A stretch of DNA of 64,000 nt from JBFAPK01 sp040676675 (GTDB lineage Bacteria > Actinomycetota > Actinomycetes > Mycobacteriales > Micromonosporaceae), in NCBI RefSeq assembly GCF_040676675.1, contig NZ_JBFAPK010000036.1, positions 1-64,000 on the forward strand, in the 5' to 3' direction. This document shows, in pieces, positions 32,895 through 40,674 of the stretch. Each line of letters begins with the position of its first letter. Position 1 is the first letter of the stretch. The notes under the pieces are model-generated. The model did no database searches. It was not told where the DNA came from and saw only the letters and a program-made list of their open reading frames with translations. The position numbers and the translations under genes are program-made.

Positions 32895-33647
32895 ATGAAC
32901 AGCTCCGACACGACGACCCTGTGGCGGCCCACCGGGCAGGCCGAACTCGACCTCGTTGCGGCATCGGGGTGGCTGGCCTGGCCACCACGCCTGCCGGAGC
33001 AGCCGATTTTCTACCCCGTGCTCAATCGCTGGTACGCCACGAAGATAGCCCGGGAGTGGAACGTTCCCGCGGAGGGCATCGGCTACGTGACGCGGTTCGA
33101 CGTCCAACGTTCGTACCTGGACCGTTACGAGGTTCACCAGGCCGGCGGCCGCGACGTACTGGAGTACTGGATTCCCGCGGAAGAACTCGACGACCTCAAC
33201 GACCACATTGTCGGCGCGATCGTCGAGGAAGCCTGTTATCGCGGGCCGGTGACCGACCAGGAGTTCACCGAGGCCGACCGGGCTTTGGGGCGAGAGCTGC
33301 CTGCCGCATGGCGAAGCTACCTCCAGAGCGAGTCGTGGTTTCAGCGGGGCTGGATGACGAGCGGCGCCTACGTCCAGCTGAATTCGCCGCGCGAGATGCT
33401 CGAGCTGCATGACGCATGGGACGAAGGCACCGACGCGCACCCCGGCGTCGCGATCATCGGCGGCGACGGCTCCCGTGAACAGCTCGTGCTCGACCTGCGC
33501 AGCGACCCCGCACCCGTGCTGTTGGCGGACGTCTCAAGCGACGGATGGAACAGCGCGATCCGGCAGGCCGACGACGTCAGCCAGCTCATCGGCCGCATCG
33601 AGGCGGGCACCTTCGAGTTCGACTTTGGAGAAGAGCGAGGGTGGTGA
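32895..33647 (+). CDS. Crystallin-J1-like domain fused to an SMI1/KNR4-like domain
   Basis: A 250-residue two-domain protein. Residues 1-115 (FYPVLNRWYATKIAREWNVP, DVLEYWIPAEELDDLN) match a conserved actinobacterial family often labelled ADP-ribosylation/crystallin J1. From about 125 there is an SMI1/KNR4-type domain (LGRELPAAWRSYL, GGDGSREQLVLDLR, ADDVSQLIGRIEAG). SMI1/KNR4 domains are common immunity proteins against polymorphic toxins. The gene lies 6.5 kb after the toxin-like protein, too far to call them partners on position alone. Confidence 0.72.
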   Translation: MNSSDTTTLWRPTGQAELDLVAASGWLAWPPRLPEQPIFYPVLNRWYATKIAREWNVPAEGIGYVTRFDVQRSYLDRYEVHQAGGRDVLEYWIPAEELDDLNDHIVGAIVEEACYRGPVTDQEFTEADRALGRELPAAWRSYLQSESWFQRGWMTSGAYVQLNSPREMLELHDAWDEGTDAHPGVAIIGGDGSREQLVLDLRSDPAPVLLADVSSDGWNSAIRQADDVSQLIGRIEAGTFEFDFGEERGW

Positions 33648-33677
33648 TCAAGCTTGCCCGCGCGAGAGGATCACGCG

Positions 33678-33941
33678 ATGTGGGTGAGCCGTCGGGGCGA
33701 AGCAACGGGAGAACCGACATCCGAGCAGGTGGAGCAGTGGCACCGGCGGATGTCCCCGCCGGAGAACGAGATCCCGGCCAGCGTCGGGCTGGCGGTCCTA
33801 CTCGGCCGAACGGACGACGTGGCGGTCGGCATCACCCAGGTCGAGGCGTTCTCGACGGGTTTTCGGTTCGCGTTGGCCGTCCGGGTGCGCCAGCCACGAC
33901 CGGAACTCGCCCGCGCCCCGGTCGCCGTCTGGATCGCATGA
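33678..33941 (+). CDS. Truncated hypothetical protein
   Basis: An 87-residue frame from ATG 33678 (ribosome site GAGAGGA). It opens MWVSRRGEATGEPTSEQVEQ and continues FRFALAVRVRQPRPELA before an abrupt different tail. Proteins opening like this are usually longer, so this is probably a C-terminally truncated copy. Function unknown. It lies 30 bp after the SMI1-domain gene. Confidence 0.5.
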   Translation: MWVSRRGEATGEPTSEQVEQWHRRMSPPENEIPASVGLAVLLGRTDDVAVGITQVEAFSTGFRFALAVRVRQPRPELARAPVAVWIA

Positions 33942-34040
33942 TGATGCCAGCCGCCCTCACCCTGGCCCACCCACGCCGCCGCAGCCAGAGAAGCAGGAGA
34001 CGGGTCGTCTCGGCCGTCCTGGTCGGAACACCTCCGCACC

Positions 34041-34826
34041 TCAAGGAAGATCGATATTGACGGCCGCGATGCAGGCCCGCAGTACCGTTTCGAGCAGATC
34101 ACGGCTGATCTGTTCGTACTCCTGCCGTACTCCGCCATCAGCGAACCCGAGGTCGTTCCACGACCCCATGCCCCCGAACACCCAGGCCGCCAGCGCCCTG
34201 TCGGCCAGGCGGGGACCATCAGCATCGGGCCACGACACCGGAAACAGGTCCCGAGGGCGCCCAGCGCGCGGAGTCGCGTCCCGCGCCGGTTGCCGGCGAG
34301 CCTCGGCGAACACCCGCGCCCACGTTGGTAACTGCTGCCGGACGGCGAACTCGGTGGCCTTCTCCAGCGCTTGGTCCAACTCGTGGCTGGCCGTGCCCAT
34401 GCCGACCCGCGCCGGGACGACCGGCCGAGGCTGGGAGACGTAGTTGGCGATCAAAATCTGGGCGCCGTCGGCCACCCGCGCGCCAGCACTCCACTGCGAC
34501 TTCCACAGGCGACTGCCAGCCGAGCCGGTGCCCAACAGCCCGATCGGTACGCCGCCCACGAACCCCGCGCTCGCCGGCGCGGGCAGCCCGCCGGGCCAGT
34601 CGGCGGCCCCGAGGTCCGCAACGGCGAACCACAGCCGGTCTACCCCGTCGTCGGCCAAACGATCAACCCACGCCTCTACGCCCACCACCGAGTCGAACGC
34701 AACCAGATCCGCGAATTGTGGAAGGCCGAGCAGACCATCCGCCCGGGAGAGGCCGCCGCGCGATTGCGCGAGCCCCATCGTGACGTGCGTCGCGATGGCT
34801 AGGCACTGGGCCAGTTCACCGTTCAT
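34041..34826 (-). CDS. Conserved hypothetical protein
   Basis: A 261-residue soluble protein from ATG 34826. Starts MNGELAQCLAIATHVTMGLA and contains VGVEAWVDRLADDGVDRLWF and AALAAWVFGGMGSWND-like segments. Mixed alpha/beta, no signal or membrane span. I recognise it only as an actinobacterial protein of unknown role; the repeated Trp-containing helices suggest a compact globular fold. Codon use matches its neighbours and the gene appears intact. Confidence 0.65.
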   Translation of the reverse strand: MNGELAQCLAIATHVTMGLAQSRGGLSRADGLLGLPQFADLVAFDSVVGVEAWVDRLADDGVDRLWFAVADLGAADWPGGLPAPASAGFVGGVPIGLLGTGSAGSRLWKSQWSAGARVADGAQILIANYVSQPRPVVPARVGMGTASHELDQALEKATEFAVRQQLPTWARVFAEARRQPARDATPRAGRPRDLFPVSWPDADGPRLADRALAAWVFGGMGSWNDLGFADGGVRQEYEQISRDLLETVLRACIAAVNIDLP

Positions 34827-34995
34827 GGACGCGCAGCATAACCAAAACGAGCGCGCCGGCTGGCGCTCGAGCCTGTGCGATGGGGTCGAACGCACCGGAC
34901 GCGTCGGCCCGGCCGAGAAGCGCTCGCCGTCCGGCCCAGTAGACGGTACCGGCCATGCCGCCCCACGGGCACGCGGGGCGACTCGACCCGGCGGC

Positions 34996-35709
34996 TCAGA
35001 GCGCCGAGCGCGGTTTCGGCGTCACCAGGCCGGTCTCGTACGCGGTGATCACCAGCTGCGCCCGGTCCCGCGCGCCGAGCTTGCTGAGCAGGCGCCCGAC
35101 GTGGGTCTTCACGGTGCCGAGCGTCACGTGCAGCTCCTGCGCGATCTCCGCGTTGGACCGTCCGCGGGCGATCAGGCCCAGCACCTCGCGCTCCCGCCCG
35201 GTGATGGCCTCCAGCCCGGCCCGCGCGCCGGCCCGACCGGCGAACGTGGCGATCAGCCGCCGGGTGACCCGCGGTGCCAACAGCTCCTCCCCCGAGGCGA
35301 CCACCCGGATGCCGGCCAGCAGCTCGGCGGCCGTCACGTCCTTGACCAGGAACCCGCTGGCGCCCGCCCGCAGGGCGGCGTAGACGTACTCGTTCAGGTC
35401 GAAGGTGGTGAGGATGAGCACCCGTACGGAGCCGGTCTCCGGCCCCGCGCAGATCTGTCGGGTCGCCTCGATGCCGTCCAGCTCCGGCATCCGTACGTCC
35501 ATCAGCACCACGTCGGGCCGCCGCCGCCGGGCCAGCCGTACCGCCTCGGCGCCGGTGCCGGCCTCCCCCACCGCGGCGAAGCCCGGCGACACCTCCAGCA
35601 GGGCCCGGAAGCTCTCCCGCATGAGCGCGTGGTCGTCGGCGAGCAGCACCCGGATGTCCGGCACGGACGGGTCGGACGGCCGGTCCGGGGTGGACGGGTC
35701 GGCGGTCAC
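34996..35709 (-). CDS. NarL/LuxR-type response regulator
   Basis: A 237-residue regulator: receiver with LLADDHALM, phosphoacceptor D71 (LMDVRMPELDG), K in FLVKDVT, and a LuxR helix-turn-helix (ITGREREVLGLIARGRSNAEIA). GTG start overlaps the kinase stop (GTGA). With the divergent ABC transporter it forms a common actinomycete unit in which the pair controls the transporter, usually in response to membrane stress. Confidence 0.93.
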   Translation of the reverse strand: MTADPSTPDRPSDPSVPDIRVLLADDHALMRESFRALLEVSPGFAAVGEAGTGAEAVRLARRRRPDVVLMDVRMPELDGIEATRQICAGPETGSVRVLILTTFDLNEYVYAALRAGASGFLVKDVTAAELLAGIRVVASGEELLAPRVTRRLIATFAGRAGARAGLEAITGREREVLGLIARGRSNAEIAQELHVTLGTVKTHVGRLLSKLGARDRAQLVITAYETGLVTPKPRSAL

Positions 35710-36905
35710 GCCGCCTCCTCCGCCGTCGCGTACGGGATCTCGGCGACCACCCGGAAGCCGCCCTCCGGCCGCGGCCCGGCGCTGAGGGTGCCCCCGTACG
35801 TCGACACCCGCTCGCGCATGCCGATGAGGCCGCGCCCGGCGGGTCGCCGGCCGGACGGCCGGTGCGCGCGACCGTCGTCCAGGACCTCGATGCGCACCCG
35901 GGCGTCCCGGACCCGCACCGTCACCCGGCAGTGGCCGGCCCGCGCGTGCCGCACCACGTTGGTGAGCGACTCCTGGACGATCCGGAAGACGGTGAGGTCG
36001 ACCGCCTGCGGCAGGTCGTCGGCGCCGTCCAGGCTCAGCTCCACCCGCAGCCCGGCGGAGCGCAGCCGGTCGGCGAGGTCGGGCAGGTCGGCGGTGCCGG
36101 GCGCCGGACCGAGTTCGGCGGCCGGGTCGGTCTCCGCGCGCAGCACGTCGAGCAGCCGCCGGATCTCGGTGAGCGCGGCTCGGCTGGTCCGCTCGATGGT
36201 CACCAGGGCGGCCCGGGTCTCCGCCGGCCGCTGCTCGGCGATGTGGTTGGCCACGGTGGCCTTCACCGCGATCAGGCTCATGCTGTGCCCGACGATGTCG
36301 TGCAGTTCCCGGGCGATCCGCAGCCGCTCGGCCGCGACCGCGTCGCGCGCGAGTTGGCGGGCGAGGTCGGCCTGGACCGCCCGGCGCCAGCGGACCACCC
36401 GGCCGATCGCCCAGGCGGCGGCCACCGCCACCGCCGCCATGCCCAGCTCCACCTGCCACCACAGCGGCGCCTCGCTGGCCGGCGCGTCGACCGGATCGAT
36501 GCCCAACCGCTGGTAGAGCCACGGAATGGTGGCCGCCGGCGCGGCCAGGCCGCTGGCGAGGGCGACCGCCGCGCCGACGGGGCCCGACGCGGTGGCCGCC
36601 GTGTAGCCCGCCAGCGTGACCGGCAGGTAGGTCACCCAGATGACCCCGGGCCCCACGACGCCGAACGCGGTGGCCACCGCGGCGGCCACCGTCACGCCGG
36701 CGAAGACCGGCAACGGCCACCGCCGGCGGACCGCCACCGGCAGACCCACCGCCGCGGCCGCCAGCCACGCCACCCACGCCGGCCCGGCGAAGGGCGGACC
36801 CGGCGGTTCGAGCGTGGCGTGGGCCGCGAGAGACACCAGTACGGTGGCGGTCACACCGTCCACCACGGTGCCGCGTACGTCGAATCCGAACCGCCTGGAA
36901 CGCAC
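35706..36905 (-). CDS. NarL/DesK-type sensor histidine kinase
   Basis: A 399-residue kinase with about five membrane segments in the first 170 residues, phosphoacceptor H202 in ARELHDIVGHSMSLI, N-box VQESLTNVVRHA and the G-box region GRGLIGMRERV. No separate extracellular sensor domain. Transcribed away from the ABC genes; a wide inverted repeat lies between. Coupled to its response regulator. Confidence 0.93.
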   Translation of the reverse strand: MRSRRFGFDVRGTVVDGVTATVLVSLAAHATLEPPGPPFAGPAWVAWLAAAAVGLPVAVRRRWPLPVFAGVTVAAAVATAFGVVGPGVIWVTYLPVTLAGYTAATASGPVGAAVALASGLAAPAATIPWLYQRLGIDPVDAPASEAPLWWQVELGMAAVAVAAAWAIGRVVRWRRAVQADLARQLARDAVAAERLRIARELHDIVGHSMSLIAVKATVANHIAEQRPAETRAALVTIERTSRAALTEIRRLLDVLRAETDPAAELGPAPGTADLPDLADRLRSAGLRVELSLDGADDLPQAVDLTVFRIVQESLTNVVRHARAGHCRVTVRVRDARVRIEVLDDGRAHRPSGRRPAGRGLIGMRERVSTYGGTLSAGPRPEGGFRVVAEIPYATAEEAA

Positions 36906-36935
36906 GCGCCCACGCTATATCGACGGGCACGGGTA

Positions 36936-36983
36936 CGCGTCTGACCGTGGTATGACGCGCTCTTCCTGCCCCGGTCAGACGCG
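36936..36983. promoter_or_regulatory. Wide 12-bp inverted repeat between kinase and ABC genes
   Basis: CGCGTCTGACCG at 36936-36947 and its exact complement CGGTCAGACGCG at 36972-36983, 24 bp apart. Two face-to-face copies at this distance suit binding of two response-regulator dimers. Confidence 0.6.
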
Positions 36984-37014
36984 CGGGAGCACCCGCCCCC
37001 GGCATCGTCTTCCC

Positions 37015-37935
37015 ATGATTGTCGTGAGGGAGCTGACCAAACGGTACGGGCCGACGCTCGCGCTCGACCGGCTGTCGTTCGAGGTCCGGCCGGGAGCCGT
37101 GACGGGGTTTCTCGGTCCGAACGGGGCGGGCAAGTCCACCGCCCTCCGCGTCATCCTGGGCCTGCACCACCCGACCTCCGGCGAGGCGCTGGTCGGCGGT
37201 CGCCGGTACGACCGGATCCGCCGCCCGATGCGCGAGGTGGGCGCGGTGCTCGACGCCGACGCCGCGCATCCGGGTCGTACGGCCTTCCACCACCTCGCCT
37301 GCCTGGCCCGCGCCAACGGCATCGGCGCGGCCCGGGTGACGGCGGTGCTGGAGCGGGTCGGCCTGGCGGGCGTGGCGCACCGGCGGGTGGGCGGGTTCTC
37401 GCTCGGCATGCGGCAACGCCTCGGCATCGCCGGTGCGCTGATCGGCGACCCGGCCGTGGTCCTGCTCGACGAGCCGGTCAACGGGCTGGACGCCACCGGC
37501 ATCCGGTGGATCCGCTCGACCCTCCGGTCGCTGGCCGCGGAGGGCCGCACCGTGCTGCTCTCCAGCCATCTGATGAGCGAGATGGCGCTCACCGTCGACC
37601 ACGTACTGATCATCGGCCGGGGCCGGCTGATCGGGGAGACCTCGGTGGCGCGGATGCGCGACCGGTTCGCCCGGGACGTGCTCGTACGGTCGCCACGCGC
37701 GGACGAGCTCGCCCGCGTCCTCACCGGCCTCGGCGCGGCCGTCACGACCACCGGGGACGGCGCGCTCGTCGCGGTCGGCGTGGACGCGCCCACCATCGGC
37801 GACGCCGCCGCGGCGGCGTCGATCCCCGTCCACGGGCTGACGCCGCGCAGCGCCACGCTCGAGGACGTGTACCTGGAGATGACCAGCGGGGCGGTCGAGT
37901 ACCGGGCCGCCGCGGAGAGGACGGCCCGGCCATGA
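37015..37935 (+). CDS. ABC transporter ATP-binding protein
   Basis: A 306-residue ATPase: Walker A GPNGAGKST, signature FSLGMRQRLGIAGAL, Walker B VVLLDEPVNGLD, H-loop LLSSHLMSE, and a C-terminal extension typical of the antibiotic/lantibiotic-immunity type. Coupled to the permease by an ATGA overlap. Divergent from a two-component system that probably controls it. Likely exports or relieves membrane-active compounds. Confidence 0.93.
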   Translation: MIVVRELTKRYGPTLALDRLSFEVRPGAVTGFLGPNGAGKSTALRVILGLHHPTSGEALVGGRRYDRIRRPMREVGAVLDADAAHPGRTAFHHLACLARANGIGAARVTAVLERVGLAGVAHRRVGGFSLGMRQRLGIAGALIGDPAVVLLDEPVNGLDATGIRWIRSTLRSLAAEGRTVLLSSHLMSEMALTVDHVLIIGRGRLIGETSVARMRDRFARDVLVRSPRADELARVLTGLGAAVTTTGDGALVAVGVDAPTIGDAAAAASIPVHGLTPRSATLEDVYLEMTSGAVEYRAAAERTARP

Positions 37936-38801
37936 CCACACCGCGGAACCGCCCGGCCACGGCGGCGGAGACCGGCAGCACGGCGGAGACCGGCGACACG
38001 GCCACCCCGGAGGTGCCGCGCTTGCGGGTGTTCCGGGACGCGGTGGCCGCCGAGTGGATGAAGCTGCGGACCCTGCGGTCGACGTACGCGTTCGTCGCCG
38101 GCGGCGCGGCGGCGACCCTGCTCGGGATGCTCATCCTGTTCCTGCTGGTCCGCGCCTTCGACCAGGCGACCACGGCCGAGCAGGCGAACTACGAGACGGC
38201 CGACCCGACCGTGGTGGTCATGCCGTTCGTGGAGTTCTTCCTCGGGTCGATCGGCGCCATGCTGGTCACGAGCGAGTTCACCACGGGCGCCATCGGCCCG
38301 GGGCTGCTGGCCGTACCGCAGCGCCGGCTGCTGCTCGGCGCCAAGGCCACGGTCGCCGGCGCGGTGGGCCTGTGCGGCGGGTTGTTGTTCGCGCTGCTCT
38401 CCTTCGCCGGGGCGCGCCTGTTGCTCGGCGACCGCCCGGCGCCGCTGAGCCCCTGGCAGAGCTGGACGGACGCGATGCCGACCGTCCTCTGCGCGGCGCT
38501 CGTCGTGGCGGTCACCGGCACCGTGGCGCTGGGGCTGGGCGCCGTGCTGCGCTCGACCGCCTCGACGCTGCTGACCCTGGGCGGCCTCGTCCTGGTGGCG
38601 CCGGTCTTCGCGCACTTCCTGCCGACGGCGTGGCAGCTGCGTTTCGGTTCGGTCCTGCTGCCGAACCTGACGCCGCAGCTGGCCGGCTCCGACCACCCGT
38701 ACCTGCTCACGCGGGGCGGCGCGGTCGCCGTGGCGGTCGCGTACGTGGTCGTGGCGCTCGGCGCGGGGGCGCTCAGCTTCGACCGCCGCGACGCCTCCTG
38801 A
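37932..38801 (+). CDS. ABC-2-type permease
   Basis: A 289-residue membrane protein with six segments. A hydrophilic N-terminus (about 40 residues) ends in AEWMKLRTLRSTYAF, the usual pre-membrane motif of ABC-2 permeases; MLVTSEFTTGAIGPGLLAVPQR is the conserved loop. Partner of the ATPase encoded just upstream. Substrate unknown. Confidence 0.9.
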   Translation: MTTPRNRPATAAETGSTAETGDTATPEVPRLRVFRDAVAAEWMKLRTLRSTYAFVAGGAAATLLGMLILFLLVRAFDQATTAEQANYETADPTVVVMPFVEFFLGSIGAMLVTSEFTTGAIGPGLLAVPQRRLLLGAKATVAGAVGLCGGLLFALLSFAGARLLLGDRPAPLSPWQSWTDAMPTVLCAALVVAVTGTVALGLGAVLRSTASTLLTLGGLVLVAPVFAHFLPTAWQLRFGSVLLPNLTPQLAGSDHPYLLTRGGAVAVAVAYVVVALGAGALSFDRRDAS

Positions 38802-38828
38802 CCCGGCGCCTCCCTACCCGGCGGTTTC

Positions 38829-38846
38829 TGACCCGGCGCCGGGTCA
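38829..38846. terminator. Bidirectional terminator-like palindrome
   Basis: TGACCCGGCGCCGGGTCA is a perfect 18-bp palindrome between the convergent permease and secreted-protein genes. It includes the stop codon of the latter. Direct copies of its half-site (ACCCGGCG) occur just upstream. No T-run. Confidence 0.55.
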
Positions 38847-39770
38847 GGCGCGTGGCGTGATTGTGTACGGGTGGAGGTCGGCGGCGACCGAGGCGGTACC
38901 GAAGTAGTTGTATCCGATCTGGTAGACGAATCCCTGCTCGCCGACGGCCGCGTCGTCCGTGAACGTGATTCTCAAGGTCGCCGTGTACGCGTCCCCGGGC
39001 TGGAGGCTCGGGTAGCCGACGGCGTAGAACCAGTAGTAGCCGTTGGACGGCCCGGCCACCCGGGTCCACTGCGCGCCGTCGAGCCGCTCGACGACGACCT
39101 CGGAGGCGTCGCTGGCGCGGAACATGGCCAGGGCCGGCCGCAAAAGCGGGTACGGCAGCGGCGTGGTGTTGGTGAGCGTCGCCGTGACGACGGCCGGGGT
39201 CCCCACCGGAAGCCGCTCCGGCCATCCGGCCAGCTCGGCCCGGGGCTCCACCATCGTCATCCGGTCCGGCTCGGGGTCGGTCGCGAACACCGCGCCGGTG
39301 GAGCTGTCCAGCGCCTCGGCGTCGACGAGCGCCGTCACCTCGTCGACGTGCGGGGCGGTGCTGGTCGGCCTGGTGGCAACCCGCAGGCGGATCGTCGTGG
39401 TCTCGTCGGCGCGCACCGTGAGCAGGTCCGGCGTGGTGGCGACGAGGGTGTCACCCCGGGTCTCGTAACTCATCTGGCGCTGCTGGACACCGAACTCGTA
39501 GGTCAGGACCAGCGTGGCGGCGAGCGGTCGCGTGGCGCTGCCGGCCACCGGCGTGACGGTCAACCGCAGCCTCGCGAGGTGGTCGGTGCCGCCGGTGTTC
39601 ACGACCCGTACCGGAACGTCGATCGGGTTCTGGCCGGCGCCGACGACGGCCGGCGCGGTGGTGTCGACGGACGGGCCGGCGGTGGCCGCACCGGCCGGGT
39701 CGGCTGGCAGCGCGACGGCGCTGGTCAGCAGCAGAGCCGCTGTCGCGGCGCGCGAAAGCGAGAAACGCAT
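38844..39770 (-). CDS. Secreted hypothetical protein
   Basis: A 308-residue protein with a clear signal peptide: MRFSLSRAATAALLLTSAVA ending near AGAATA. The mature part looks like two immunoglobulin-like beta domains (LARLRLTVTPV..., TATLRITFTDD...). It has no catalytic motif or anchor, so it is probably secreted free. ATG 39770 is chosen because the signal peptide starts there. Function unknown. Confidence 0.7.
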   Translation of the reverse strand: MRFSLSRAATAALLLTSAVALPADPAGAATAGPSVDTTAPAVVGAGQNPIDVPVRVVNTGGTDHLARLRLTVTPVAGSATRPLAATLVLTYEFGVQQRQMSYETRGDTLVATTPDLLTVRADETTTIRLRVATRPTSTAPHVDEVTALVDAEALDSSTGAVFATDPEPDRMTMVEPRAELAGWPERLPVGTPAVVTATLTNTTPLPYPLLRPALAMFRASDASEVVVERLDGAQWTRVAGPSNGYYWFYAVGYPSLQPGDAYTATLRITFTDDAAVGEQGFVYQIGYNYFGTASVAADLHPYTITPRA

Positions 39771-39951
39771 GTCGGTGAACCCCCGTGACAGTAGGTGCGC
39801 TACGGGGGGAGCGTATCGACGCCGGTCGCGGTCCACTACCTCTTGTCGCGTCTCCGTCACCGGCTCGGGGCGCGGGCGGCTCAGGCGGAGGCGTCCTCGT
39901 CCCGGGCCGGCGCCGGACTCGCTCCGCCTCCGCTCAGTGGTGACGGCGGGC

Positions 39952-40671
39952 TCAATGGTGGTACCGGTGCCGCCGGTGGTGGCGGCCGAGAGGCGGGACG
40001 GGCATCGGAGGCGGGGCAGGCATCGGGGGCGGGGCCGGTCGGGGCGGAAACGCGACCGGCGGAGGGTAGGGCACGCGCTGGCCGGGCGGCGGCGGATACG
40101 GGGCGCCGTACCCGGGCGGCGGGTAGGGCACGCGGTACCCGGGTGGTGGCGAAGGATGAGGAGCGAGCCGGGGGCGCCGCTCCTGGCGGGCCAGCCGGGC
40201 GTCCCGGAAGTACCGGGAGGAGGCCGGCAGGGCGAGCAGGACGACGGACCCGATCGTGAGCAGCAACGACGCGCCGGCCAGCGCCCGGGTCACGCCCGCG
40301 TACCAGGGGACGGGGTCGTAGACGCCGACCGTGAGCAGCGCGACGTCGAAACAGCCGGCGAGCCCGCCGACGACCCAGGTCAGCACCCGGGCCGGGTTCA
40401 GCCCCCGCCCGTCGAGCACGGCCAGCAGCAGGCAGACGGCGCCGAACACGATCGCCAGCAGCGCGAACACGACCAGGCCGAACGCGGCCAGCGCGCCCGC
40501 CGCGCCGTCGCCGGCCCGTTCGCTGTGGTACTGGCCGAACTCGGGCACGGCGAAGAACGCGCTGATCGCGGTGACCAGGGCGAGCGCGGCCACCCCGGCG
40601 AAGAGGTAGCTCGCCGCGAAGACGGTACCGGGGGCCGCCGGTGACGGCGGGGTGCTGGTGGTGGTGCTCAT
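39952..40671 (-). CDS. Membrane protein with Pro/Tyr-rich tail
   Basis: A 239-residue protein with four membrane segments in residues 18-155 and a long proline-rich cytosolic or wall-facing tail of PYPPPGYG-type repeats ending in His/Arg clusters. It starts 3 bp after the secreted protein at 40675-42870, in the same operon. Tails of this kind mediate protein contacts. Family not recognised. Confidence 0.72.
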   Translation of the reverse strand: MSTTTSTPPSPAAPGTVFAASYLFAGVAALALVTAISAFFAVPEFGQYHSERAGDGAAGALAAFGLVVFALLAIVFGAVCLLLAVLDGRGLNPARVLTWVVGGLAGCFDVALLTVGVYDPVPWYAGVTRALAGASLLLTIGSVVLLALPASSRYFRDARLARQERRPRLAPHPSPPPGYRVPYPPPGYGAPYPPPPGQRVPYPPPVAFPPRPAPPPMPAPPPMPVPPLGRHHRRHRYHH

Positions 40672-40674
40672 CGG

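Noticed and set aside
24524..33647. Toxin at 24524 and SMI1-domain protein at 32895 as a toxin/immunity pair
   Set aside because: They are 6.5 kb apart with several unrelated genes between; no direct support.
34444..36516. 690-codon plus-strand frame over the second two-component system
   Set aside because: Shadow of kinase and regulator; composition typical of antisense GC-rich frames.
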